NCBI GenBank assembly: GCA_049516835.1
Contig: JBEKSR010000090.1
Span: 1 to 22,589 of the forward strand
DNA: 22,589 nt
Origin: Fen-178 sp049516835
GTDB lineage: Bacteria > Acidobacteriota > Terriglobia > Bryobacterales > Bryobacteraceae
Reading direction: 5' to 3'
The notes beneath the pieces were generated by a model, which saw only the letters and a list, made by a program, of their open reading frames with translations, was not told the DNA's origin and searched no databases. Positions within the stretch are counted from its first letter, which is position 1. Each line of letters opens with the position of its first letter. Shown here piece by piece: positions 15,534 to 22,298 of this stretch. A program made the position numbers and the translations under genes.

Positions 15534-16871
15534 TTGACGCCCCCCGATAGCCGCCCAACGCTCGAACGCCCCATCGGCCTGCTGCATGCGACGGCCATGG
15601 TGGTGGGCATTGTCATCGGCGCCTCGGTTTTCGTTCAGCCCGCGGAAATCAACCGGCACGTGCCCAGTATTCCGGGCGTGCTTTCGGTGTGGATCGCCGC
15701 TGGAATCCTGACGCTATGCGGCTCGCTGGTGTGCGCGGAACTCTCCTCGACATTTCCCCGGACCGGCGGTGTCTACGTCTTTCTGAAGGAGACGCTCTCG
15801 CCGGCGTGCGGATTCCTGTGGGGCTGGGCCATGTTCTGGAGCGCGCACTCGGGGATCATCGCGGCCACCTCGGTCATCTTTGCGCGGTACATCGCGTTCT
15901 TCATTCCGCTCGACGATTTCGGAATCCGCGCCGCGGCTATCGGCGGCATCCTGGTGCTGTCGTTCATCAACTATCTGGGCGTCCGCCAGGGGAGCCTTCT
16001 GCAAACCGTCGTCACCATGGCCAAGGTGGCGGCGATTGTCCTGTTGCTGGCGATGGTGGTGGCATTCGGCTCTCCGGGCCCAAAGGGCACCCCGCCGGCG
16101 GCGCCCGTGGCTGCTGCGCCCCCCATCGCTTTCCGCGAGTTCGTGCTGGCGATCGGCGCCGCGCTGTTCGCGTTCGGGGGCTGGCACATGGTTACGTACA
16201 CCGCGGGGGAGACGCGCGACCCGGAGAAGACCATTCCGCGGGCGCTGTTGATCGGGTCGCTGGTGGTCACCACGTGTTATGTCGCGCTGAATGCCGCCTA
16301 TCTGTACCTGCTTCCCCTTCGCCGGGCGATTTCTTCGACGCGCGTGGCCGCCGACGCCGCTTACGCGCTGGCGGGACCGCGAGGCGCCGCCGCCATTTCG
16401 GCGCTGGTGATTCTTTCGGCCACCGGCGTTCTCAACGGCGTCATTCTGGCGGGACCGCGGACCTACTTCGCGATGGCCCAGGAAGGCCTGGCCTTTAGCT
16501 GGCTGGCCGGCATTCACCCGCGTTTCCACACGCCGCACCGCGCGATTCTGCTTCAGGCGCTGTGGTCGTCGGTACTGGTGACCACGGGAACCTATCGCGC
16601 GCTGTTCACGCGCGTGATTTACACCGAGTGGCTGTTCTTTGCGCTCATGACCATCGGGCTGGTGCGCTTGCATCGCCGCGCCGGCTACTCGCCTCCCTAC
16701 CGCGCCTGGGGCTATCCTTGGGTTCCGTTGGCGTTCATCGGGGCGGCTATTCTGGTGGCCGTAATTCAAATCGCCGCCGATCCGCTTCAGGCCGCCACGG
16801 GGCTGGCGCTGGTCGTGTTAGGATTGCCAGTCTACTACCTGTGGGTGCGGAAATATCATGCGCATCATTGA
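15534..16871 (+). CDS. APC superfamily amino acid permease 1
   Basis: A 445-residue inner-membrane transporter with about twelve hydrophobic segments. Segment 1 (ATAMVVGIVIGASVFVQPAEI) carries the small-residue break typical of APC transporters, and ELSSTFPRTGGVYVFLKE follows segment 2 as in the LAT/amino acid transporter group. The start is TTG at 15534, forced by an upstream in-frame TGA and by the need to include residues before segment 1; no clear Shine-Dalgarno is seen. It begins 47 bases after the toxin gene and its 3' end overlaps the amidohydrolase gene by 14 bases. The 5' 173-base stretch is repeated at 14489-14661. The substrate is probably an amino acid or amine. Confidence 0.88.
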   Translation: MTPPDSRPTLERPIGLLHATAMVVGIVIGASVFVQPAEINRHVPSIPGVLSVWIAAGILTLCGSLVCAELSSTFPRTGGVYVFLKETLSPACGFLWGWAMFWSAHSGIIAATSVIFARYIAFFIPLDDFGIRAAAIGGILVLSFINYLGVRQGSLLQTVVTMAKVAAIVLLLAMVVAFGSPGPKGTPPAAPVAAAPPIAFREFVLAIGAALFAFGGWHMVTYTAGETRDPEKTIPRALLIGSLVVTTCYVALNAAYLYLLPLRRAISSTRVAADAAYALAGPRGAAAISALVILSATGVLNGVILAGPRTYFAMAQEGLAFSWLAGIHPRFHTPHRAILLQALWSSVLVTTGTYRALFTRVIYTEWLFFALMTIGLVRLHRRAGYSPPYRAWGYPWVPLAFIGAAILVAVIQIAADPLQAATGLALVVLGLPVYYLWVRKYHAHH

Positions 16872-17838
16872 CTTTCACAACCACTACTACCCGCCGGCCT
16901 ACCTGGAGGTGCTGCGCTCCGGCTCGAGCGCGGTCGAAGTGACCATCGACGACGAGGGGAATCCGCGCATCTACTATCCCGGCGACTACAACATCGCCGT
17001 TCCCGGACACCGCGACATCGATTATCGCGAGCGGGTGCTCGCCGGGCACGGCGTGGATACCCAGGTGCTCACGCTGACCACGCCGGGCACGCACGTGGAG
17101 GCTCCGGCCACGGCCGTGCGGTTCGCCGCCCTGGTGAACGACGAATTTGCAACGGTGGTCCAAAGCAAGCGCAGCCGGTTCACCGCGCTGGCCACCTTGC
17201 CCTTGAACGACCCCGCGGCATCGGTCAAGGAACTGGAGCGGGCCTGCCGCGACCTGGGTTTCCGCGGCGCCATGCTGTTCAGCAACGTGAACGGAGTTAG
17301 TCTCGACGACCAGCGGTTTTGGCCTCTCTATGAAGCGGCCGACCATCTCGGCGCGGTGCTCTACATTCACCCCACGCATCCGGTGGGCGTGGAGGCCATG
17401 ACGGACTTCTGGCTCATGCCGCTGGTGGGGTTCCCGATGGACACCACGCTGGCGGCGGCCAAACTGGTATTCGCCGGCGTTCCGGAGCGCTTCCCCCGCA
17501 TTCAGTGGGCGCTCTGCCACCTGGGCGGCGCCGTTCCGTACCTGGCGGAGCGGCTCGATCGGGGCTTTTACGCGTTCGCCGAATGCCGCGCGAACATCCC
17601 GCGGCCTCCCAGCGAGTATTTGAAGCGGTTCCACTACGACAGCGTCAATTTCGATGGGCACGCGCTTCAGTTGGGGATCGCGTTCGCCGGCGTGGAGCAC
17701 ATTCTGGCGGGCAGCGACTACCCGCACCAGATCGGCAGCATCCCGCGCATGTTGGAAAGCATTCGTGGGCTGGATGTTTCGGAATCGGAGAGGGCTGCGA
17801 TTTTCGGAGGCAATGCGGCGCGGTTGCTGGGGGTGTAG
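16858..17838 (+). CDS. Amidohydrolase-2/ACMSD-like metal-dependent enzyme
   Basis: 326 residues. The N-terminal DFHNHYYPP gives the His7-x-His9 metal pair. His171 (in YIHPTHP), His221 (in CHLGG) and Asp287 (in GSDYPH) complete the set seen in aminocarboxymuconate-semialdehyde decarboxylase and related TIM-barrel amidohydrolases. Members decarboxylate or hydrolyse small carboxylated substrates, often aromatic or tryptophan-derived, with zinc or manganese. The gene overlaps the preceding permease by 14 bases and ends 3 bases before the next permease, so all are translated from one message. A role in degrading the imported compound is inferred; decarboxylase versus hydrolase cannot be decided from the sequence. 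Confidence 0.87.
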   Translation: MRIIDFHNHYYPPAYLEVLRSGSSAVEVTIDDEGNPRIYYPGDYNIAVPGHRDIDYRERVLAGHGVDTQVLTLTTPGTHVEAPATAVRFAALVNDEFATVVQSKRSRFTALATLPLNDPAASVKELERACRDLGFRGAMLFSNVNGVSLDDQRFWPLYEAADHLGAVLYIHPTHPVGVEAMTDFWLMPLVGFPMDTTLAAAKLVFAGVPERFPRIQWALCHLGGAVPYLAERLDRGFYAFAECRANIPRPPSEYLKRFHYDSVNFDGHALQLGIAFAGVEHILAGSDYPHQIGSIPRMLESIRGLDVSESERAAIFGGNAARLLGV

Positions 17839-17841
17839 GGG

Positions 17842-19182
17842 GTGGAAGAACCGGTTGGCAGGCGGAACCGCCTGCCCCACCAAGTCACGCTCTTTCCGCT
17901 GATTGCCGCCATCTACCTGATGGTGGCCGGCGGGCCTTTCGGTTTGGAGGACATCGTCTCCAAATCGGGCTACGCGGGAGCCATTGTCATCCTGCTGGCG
18001 ACGCCCCTGATCTGGAGTCTTCCCACCGCTCTCATGGTCAGCGAACTGGCGAGCGCCCTGCCGAACGACGGCGGCTACTACGTCTGGGTGACCCGCGCCA
18101 TGGGCCGTTTCTGGGGGTTCCAGGAGGCCTGGCTGTCGCTGGCCGGCAGCATTTTCGACATGGCGATTTACCCGACGCTCTTCGTGGACTACCTCGGCCA
18201 CTTTGCCCCCGCGCTGACGGCCGGCGCCAGAGGGATCTCGATCGGCGTCGCCCTGATCGCCATGTGCGCCCTCTGGAATCTGCTGGGCGCGAAGACCGTG
18301 GGTGGAAGCTCGCTGGCCATGACCATCGTGCTGCTGGCGCCTTTTGCGATTCTGGCGGGATATGCCGGCTTCCACCACTCCGCGCCCGGCGCGGCGGCGG
18401 TTCCGCTTCACGACGTCGACATTCTTGGAGGCATACTCGTCGCCATGTGGAATTACATGGGATGGGACAATGCTTCGACCATCGCCGGTGAAGTGGACCG
18501 GCCGCAACGCACCTATCCGCTGGCGATGGGCGGCGCGGTGGCGCTGGTGGCGGTGACCTACGTTGTGCCCATCGCGGCGGTTGCCATGGCGGGGCTCGAC
18601 GCCAACCGTTGGTCCACGGGCGGCTGGGCGGATGTGGCGCGGGCGGTCGTCGGAGGCGGCGCCGCCGGCGGCGTTCTGGCGGTGGCCATCACCGTCGGCG
18701 GCATGTTGGGCGCGGTGGGCACCCTGAACGCCCTTACCATGGCCTATTCGCGGCTGCCGGCGGCGATGGCCCAGGACGGATTTCTCCCGGGAGTATTCGC
18801 CAGGCGCCGTCCCCAGACCGGCGCGCCCTGGGTGGCGATCTTTGCCTGCTCGGCCGCATGGGCGCTGTGCCTGGGGTTCAGCTTCGTAAAACTGATTGTG
18901 CTGGATGTGCTGCTGACGGGCCTCAGTATTCTTCTGGAGTTTGCCGCGCTGGTGGCGCTGCGCATCCGCGAGCCGGCGTTGGCCAGGCCGTATCGCGTTC
19001 CCGGCGGCCTCTTCGGCGCCATCGCCGTGGGCGTTCCGCCGCTGGCGCTGCTGGTTCTGACGGTGATTCGCAATGACGCGGAACCCATCGGGCCGATCAA
19101 TGCGCTCCAGTTCGGCGCGCTGCTGATCGGAGCCGGAGTTGTATCCTATTTCTTGAGCGAGCGCATGCATGACCATCGCTGA
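17842..19182 (+). CDS. APC superfamily permease 2
   Basis: A 446-residue transporter, about twelve membrane segments. LMVAGGPFGLEDIVSKSGYAG at segment 1 and ALPNDGGYYVWVTRAMGRFWG resemble the LAT/polyamine-uptake branch of the APC family, different from permease 1. The GTG at 17842 is the only usable start ahead of segment 1. The first 10 to 15 codons contain a perfect 9-bp inverted repeat (17857-17876), a member of a hairpin repeat family also found at 20833-20850, so the N-terminal RRNRLPHQ is repeat-derived. The 3' end overlaps the cupin gene by 14 bases. Two different permeases in one operon suggest uptake of two compounds or uptake plus export. Confidence 0.87.
   Translation: MEEPVGRRNRLPHQVTLFPLIAAIYLMVAGGPFGLEDIVSKSGYAGAIVILLATPLIWSLPTALMVSELASALPNDGGYYVWVTRAMGRFWGFQEAWLSLAGSIFDMAIYPTLFVDYLGHFAPALTAGARGISIGVALIAMCALWNLLGAKTVGGSSLAMTIVLLAPFAILAGYAGFHHSAPGAAAVPLHDVDILGGILVAMWNYMGWDNASTIAGEVDRPQRTYPLAMGGAVALVAVTYVVPIAAVAMAGLDANRWSTGGWADVARAVVGGGAAGGVLAVAITVGGMLGAVGTLNALTMAYSRLPAAMAQDGFLPGVFARRRPQTGAPWVAIFACSAAWALCLGFSFVKLIVLDVLLTGLSILLEFAALVALRIREPALARPYRVPGGLFGAIAVGVPPLALLVLTVIRNDAEPIGPINALQFGALLIGAGVVSYFLSERMHDHR
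17857..17880 (-). repeat. Hairpin repeat copy inside permease 2 start
   Basis: GGCAGGCGG-AA-CCGCCTGCC is a perfect 9-bp stem followed by CCACC. Read on the minus strand it begins GGTGGGGCAGGC, the same as the intergenic copy at 20829-20850. The inner stem pairs differ in a compensatory way (GG/CC here, AA/TT there), so the structure is conserved over the sequence. Confidence 0.65.
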
Positions 19183-19612
19183 TCTTTCCCAAATCGCCGG
19201 GCGCACCTATCCGGCCAGACGCCGGACGCAGAACCTGGTGGGGGGCGCCAGCCCCATCCAGGCGGCCAACTTCTCCATGGGCTATGTGACGCTGGAACCG
19301 AATGGCGGGCAGGTGCCGTGGCACAACCAGGAGCAGGAAGAGATCTACTTCATTGTGGAAGGCGCCGGCGAAATGTGCCTGGGCGAGAAAAGGGCCGTTG
19401 TGCGCGCGGGCCAAGCGGTCTACATTCCTCACCACGTGTTCCACCAGTTGACCAATACCGGAGCCGCGCCCATGCGCATGATCTACTGCTACGGACCGGC
19501 GGGCGACGTGGCCCACTGGCGCCAGGAACTGGAGGGCACGCTGCCGCGCGCGGGGGTGGAGGCGCCTCCGCTGCCCGCCGGGGCGTGGCCGCAGTCGGCG
19601 GAGAAGCCGTGA
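19169..19612 (+). CDS. Cupin-2 domain protein
   Basis: 147 residues forming a single cupin barrel. Motif 1 reads G-x5-His52-Asn-Gln54-x3-Glu58-x6-Gly65, with glutamine where the second metal histidine is usual; motif 2 is GQAVYIPHHVFHQLTN with His92. Three of the four usual metal ligands are therefore kept. Small cupins of this kind act as isomerases, dioxygenases or sugar-binding enzymes; none can be singled out. It overlaps permease 2 by 14 bases and the oxidoreductase by 4 bases, so it belongs to the same operon and probably modifies an intermediate made by the amidohydrolase or used by the oxidoreductase. The C-terminal proline-rich tail is not part of the barrel. Confidence 0.88.
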   Translation: MTIADLSQIAGRTYPARRRTQNLVGGASPIQAANFSMGYVTLEPNGGQVPWHNQEQEEIYFIVEGAGEMCLGEKRAVVRAGQAVYIPHHVFHQLTNTGAAPMRMIYCYGPAGDVAHWRQELEGTLPRAGVEAPPLPAGAWPQSAEKP

Positions 19613-20754
19613 CCACCCACACCGTCGGCATCGTCATGAACGGCGTGACCGGCCGCATGGGGTTGAACCAGCACTTGCGGCGGTCCATTTGCGCCATCGT
19701 CCGGCAAGGCGGAGTCAGGCTGAGCGATAGCGAAACCATCATGCCGCGCGCGTTGCTGGTGGGGCGCAACTCGGCCAAGCTCGAAACTATTTCGGCGGAG
19801 TGCGGCGGCCTGCCCTGGACCACCGATCTGGATGCCGCGCTGGGCAACCCCGAGTACTCCATCTACTTCGACGCTCAGACCACCGACCGGCGCGCGGACG
19901 CCGTCCGCCAGGCCATCGCCGCCGGAAAGCATGTCTATTGCGAAAAGCCGGTGGCCGGCAGCCTGGAATCGGCGCTCGATCTGTGGAAGCTGGCGGAGCA
20001 CGCCGGCGTCAAGCATGGCGTGGTCGAGGACAAGCTGTGGCTGCCGGGATTACTGAAGCTCGAAGCTCTGAAGCAGTCGGGATTCTTCGGGCGCATTCTT
20101 TCGGTTCGCGGCGAATTCGGATACTGGGTCTTCGAAGGCGACACCGTGGCGGCGCAGCGTCCATCCTGGAATTACCGCAAGGAAGACGGCGGCGGCATCA
20201 TCATGGACATGCTGTGCCATTGGCGCTACGTGCTGGACAACCTGTTCGGCGCGGTGAAGGCCGTATCCTGCCTGGGTGCGACCCACATTCCCACCCGCTG
20301 GAACGAGGCCGGCGAGCCTTACGATTGCACGGCCGAGGACTCGGCGTACGCCACCTTCGAGTTGGAGGGCGGCGTGGTGGCGCACTTCAATTCTTCGTGG
20401 TGCGTGCGCGTGCGCCGCGACGATCTGCTGACCATCCAGGTGGACGGCGCCAAGGGCAGCGCGGTGGCCGGCCTGCGCCACTGCTGGATTCAGCCGTATG
20501 CCGCGACGCCGTGCCCGGTGTGGAATCCCGATATCGAGAGCCCGCTGAACTACTTCGATGGCTGGCGGAAAGTGCCGGAGCAGGCGACGTTCGATAACGC
20601 ATTCAAGCGAGAGTGGGAGTTGTTCCTGCGGCACGTGGTGAAGGGCGATCCGTTCCGCTGGGGATTGCTCGAAGGCGCCAAGGGCGTTCAACTGGCGGAG
20701 AAGGGTCTGGAATCCTGGCGCCGGCGCGCCTGGGTGGACATCCCGGACCTGTAG
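19609..20754 (+). CDS. Gfo/Idh/MocA family NAD(P)-dependent oxidoreductase
   Basis: 381 residues from the GTG at 19609, which overlaps the cupin stop as GTGA; the open frame extends further upstream but only as an antisense-like shadow of the cupin. The N-terminal Rossmann segment (VGIVMNGVTGRMG) binds the nucleotide, and YCEKPVAG carries Glu112-Lys113-Pro114, the family's catalytic motif. The C-terminal alpha/beta domain includes GGIIMDMLCHWRYVLDNLFG, with the histidine typical of the active site. Members oxidise or reduce sugars, inositols and related polyols or act on other carbonyl compounds. It is the last gene of the five-gene operon, followed directly by a hairpin array. Substrate unknown. 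Confidence 0.9.
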   Translation: MTTHTVGIVMNGVTGRMGLNQHLRRSICAIVRQGGVRLSDSETIMPRALLVGRNSAKLETISAECGGLPWTTDLDAALGNPEYSIYFDAQTTDRRADAVRQAIAAGKHVYCEKPVAGSLESALDLWKLAEHAGVKHGVVEDKLWLPGLLKLEALKQSGFFGRILSVRGEFGYWVFEGDTVAAQRPSWNYRKEDGGGIIMDMLCHWRYVLDNLFGAVKAVSCLGATHIPTRWNEAGEPYDCTAEDSAYATFELEGGVVAHFNSSWCVRVRRDDLLTIQVDGAKGSAVAGLRHCWIQPYAATPCPVWNPDIESPLNYFDGWRKVPEQATFDNAFKREWELFLRHVVKGDPFRWGLLEGAKGVQLAEKGLESWRRRAWVDIPDL

Positions 20755-20782
20755 GACAGACCATCGCCTTGCGTGGTCTGTC
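20755..20782 (+). repeat. Outer hairpin A of intergenic array
   Basis: GACAGACCA and TGGTCTGTC make a perfect 9-bp stem around a 10-base loop, directly after the oxidoreductase stop. The reverse complement of the hairpin at 20934-20961 is closely similar (GACAGAC, then ATCGCCTT in the loop), with one stem pair swapped C-G to G-C, so the two form an inverted pair bracketing the array. Confidence 0.6.
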
Positions 20783-20825
20783 GGGATGGGCCTTCGGTCC
20801 GCGAAATTCCATGAAAAAGGACGAT

Positions 20826-20850
20826 TTGTGGGGCAGGCAATTTTGCCTGC
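20826..20850 (+). repeat. Hairpin B, repeat family member
   Basis: TTGTGGGGCAGGCAA leads into a near-perfect palindrome, GCAGGCAA-TT-TTGCCTGC (20833-20850). The same leader and stem, with compensatory changes, occur on the minus strand at 17857-17880, and a related TTGTGGGACAGAC leader occurs on the minus strand at 20968-20956. Confidence 0.65.
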
Positions 20851-20871
20851 GGACTCGCTTTCAGCGAGTCC
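20851..20871 (+). repeat. Hairpin C
   Basis: GGACTCGCT-TTC-AGCGAGTCC is a perfect 9-bp stem with a 3-base loop, directly abutting hairpin B. No other copy was noticed in the window. Its position makes it part of the same structured module. Confidence 0.6.
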
Positions 20872-20872
20872 A

Positions 20873-20898
20873 GCCGCCTGTAAGGCGGCCTGCTTTTT
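20873..20898 (+). terminator. Rho-independent terminator-like hairpin D
   Basis: GCCGCCT-GTA-AGGCGGC forms a 7-bp GC stem, followed after CTGC by five T residues. This is the best intrinsic terminator signal in the window and would end the five-gene operon about 140 bases after its last stop. Confidence 0.65.
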
Positions 20899-20933
20899 CG
20901 ACCCTGCCGGGCCTCGCTCAAGGACGGCCGGTT

Positions 20934-20968
20934 GACAGACGGCAAAAGGCGATCGTCTGTCCCACAAG
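20934..20968 (-). repeat. Outer hairpin A', inverted partner
   Basis: GACAGACG and CGTCTGTC pair over 8 bp around a 12-base loop, next to the larB stop. On the minus strand it reads CTTGTGGGACAGACG and resembles both hairpin A and the leader of hairpin B. It may also serve as the end signal of larB. Confidence 0.55.
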
Positions 20969-20971
20969 CCG

Positions 20972-21718
20972 TTACAACCGGTTGATCAGGCTGGCCACGT
21001 AGCCCGCGCCGAAACCGTTATCGATGTTGACCACCGTGACGTTACTCGAGCAACTGTTCAACATGCCGAGCAGCGCCGCCAGGCCGTTAAAGCTGGCCCC
21101 ATAGCCCACGCTGGTGGGAACCGCGATGACGGGGCATGAGACCATGCCGCCGACCGCGCTGGGCAGCGCGCCCTCCATTCCCGCGCAGACCACGATGACG
21201 CGGGCCTCGGTGAGGCGCTCGCGATTGTTCATCAGCCGGTGAATCCCGGCCACCCCGATATCGTGGATGGCTTCCACTTCGTTGCCCATCGCTTCGGCTG
21301 TGAGCTGCGCCTCTTCGGCCACGGGCATGTCGCTGGTGCCGGCGCAGACCACGATGATCTTGCCCTTTCCGCGGACCGTTCGGTCGCGCCAGAAACGGAT
21401 CACTCCGGAGAGCGGGAAATACTCGCCGCTTGCAAGTTTGCCGGTGACAGCAGCCGCGCACTCGCGGTCTGCCCGCGTGATCAGCACGTTCTGGGAATTC
21501 TCGAGCAACCGCTCCGCAATCGCCACCACCTGTTCGGGGGTCTTGCCCTTGGCGAAAACCACCTCGGGCATGCCGTGGCGCAACGCGCGATGATGGTCCA
21601 CTTTGGCGAAGCCCAGGTCTTCAAAGGGCAGATGGCGCATGCGGACCATGGCGGCATCGATATCCACGGCGCCGCTGCGCACCTGCTCGAACAACCCCCG
21701 GAGTTGGTCCTGGTCCAT
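20972..21718 (-). CDS. larB: Nickel pincer cofactor biosynthesis protein LarB
   Basis: 248 residues with the full LarB pattern: LPFEDLGFAKVDHHRALRHG near the N-terminus, then GMPEVVFAKGKTPEQ, the PurE-like core (CAGTSDMPVAEEA, EAIHDIGVAGIHRLM, VCAGMEGALPSAVGG, VPTSVGYGASFNGLAAL) and the C-terminal CSSNVTVVNIDNGFGAG. LarB carboxylates the pyridinium ring of nicotinic acid adenine dinucleotide and releases AMP, the first step towards the nickel-pincer cofactor of lactate racemase and related racemases; it acts in the cytosol. The ATG at 21718 has a TATTCT six bases upstream and no Shine-Dalgarno. larC and larE are not in this window. It converges with the oxidoreductase, separated by the hairpin array. 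Confidence 0.95.
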   Translation of the reverse strand: MDQDQLRGLFEQVRSGAVDIDAAMVRMRHLPFEDLGFAKVDHHRALRHGMPEVVFAKGKTPEQVVAIAERLLENSQNVLITRADRECAAAVTGKLASGEYFPLSGVIRFWRDRTVRGKGKIIVVCAGTSDMPVAEEAQLTAEAMGNEVEAIHDIGVAGIHRLMNNRERLTEARVIVVCAGMEGALPSAVGGMVSCPVIAVPTSVGYGASFNGLAALLGMLNSCSSNVTVVNIDNGFGAGYVASLINRL

Positions 21719-21724
21719 GAGGTC

Positions 21725-21730
21725 AGAATA
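21725..21730 (-). promoter_or_regulatory. Putative -10 box of larB, leaderless start
   Basis: On the minus strand TATTCT is followed by six bases and then the larB ATG. The spacing is the same as for the TATACT box at 2901-2906, and again no ribosome binding site is visible. A leaderless message is inferred; no good -35 was seen. Confidence 0.35.
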
Positions 21731-21824
21731 CCAGAATGCGCCATCGCGCCCGTGGCTGGATCGGGGGCCATGACAAAGTCATGACAAGAAGTTCACCGGG
21801 GAGCTGGATCGCAGGCCGAATGTA

Positions 21825-21854
21825 CGAAAGATATCGAAAGTACTAAAGAGATAA
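21825..21854 (+). repeat. Three imperfect 10-bp direct repeats
   Basis: CGAAAGATAT, CGAAAGTACT and AAAGAGATAA follow each other without gaps about 70 bases upstream of the PilZ gene. The A-tracts are in helical phase, so the DNA may be bent, or the repeats may be regulator sites. Weak evidence. Confidence 0.25.
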
Positions 21855-21920
21855 TTAGATTTTCTGGTGCTTTTAGCCTATTGTTGAAAGATGCGCATTC
21901 CTCCCATCATAAGGATGAGC

Positions 21921-22298
21921 ATGGGAACAGGCGCAGACGATTCACGCATGAATTCCGGAGGCACGACTGATCGGAGGGAGACCAACCGGTTTCCGGTCCG
22001 GGAGGAAGTCAGATACCGGGTGCTCCATGCCAAAGGGTTGCTCGCCAGTGGAATCGGGAAGACGCTGGACATTGGCAGCGGAGGAATCCTGTTCACGACC
22101 GAGGAAAGGCTCCCGATGGGACGCCTGGTAGAGGTTGCGGTGAACTGGCCCGTGCGGCTGGACGGCGTCTGCCCACTGCAATTTGTAGCGGTGGGCAAGG
22201 TGGTTCGTTCGGAAGCCGCCAAAGCGGCTGTGCAGATTGAGCGCTACGCGTTCAAAACGCGGGGCAGTAACGGAGCGGCCGCTGCCGCGGCGGGTTAG
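21921..22298 (+). CDS. PilZ-domain protein
   Basis: About 125 residues from the ATG at 21921, which has AAGGA five bases upstream; ATG codons at 21891 and 21915 are alternatives. RRETNRFPVREEVRYRV contains the RxxxR arginine pair of PilZ domains, and GKTLDIGSGGILFTTE follows at the expected distance, with VEVAVNWPVRL and VGKVVRS as the later barrel strands. PilZ domains bind cyclic di-GMP and control motility, exopolysaccharide or other outputs. The usual (D/N)xSxxG reads DIGSGG, lacking the serine at the third place, so binding is uncertain. It is a stand-alone domain with an alanine-rich tail and no partner gene next to it. Its stop directly abuts that of thiG on the other strand. Confidence 0.82.
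   Translation: MGTGADDSRMNSGGTTDRRETNRFPVREEVRYRVLHAKGLLASGIGKTLDIGSGGILFTTEERLPMGRLVEVAVNWPVRLDGVCPLQFVAVGKVVRSEAAKAAVQIERYAFKTRGSNGAAAAAAG

Noticed and set aside
16747..19206. An 819-residue open frame on the minus strand
   Set aside because: It is antisense to the amidohydrolase and permease 2, rich in Arg, His, Gly and Gln, with no domain, and arises from GC-rich codon bias on the coding strand.
20755..20968. CRISPR array or riboswitch in the hairpin region
   Set aside because: The hairpins differ in sequence, lack regular spacers, and lie after stops of convergent genes rather than before a start.
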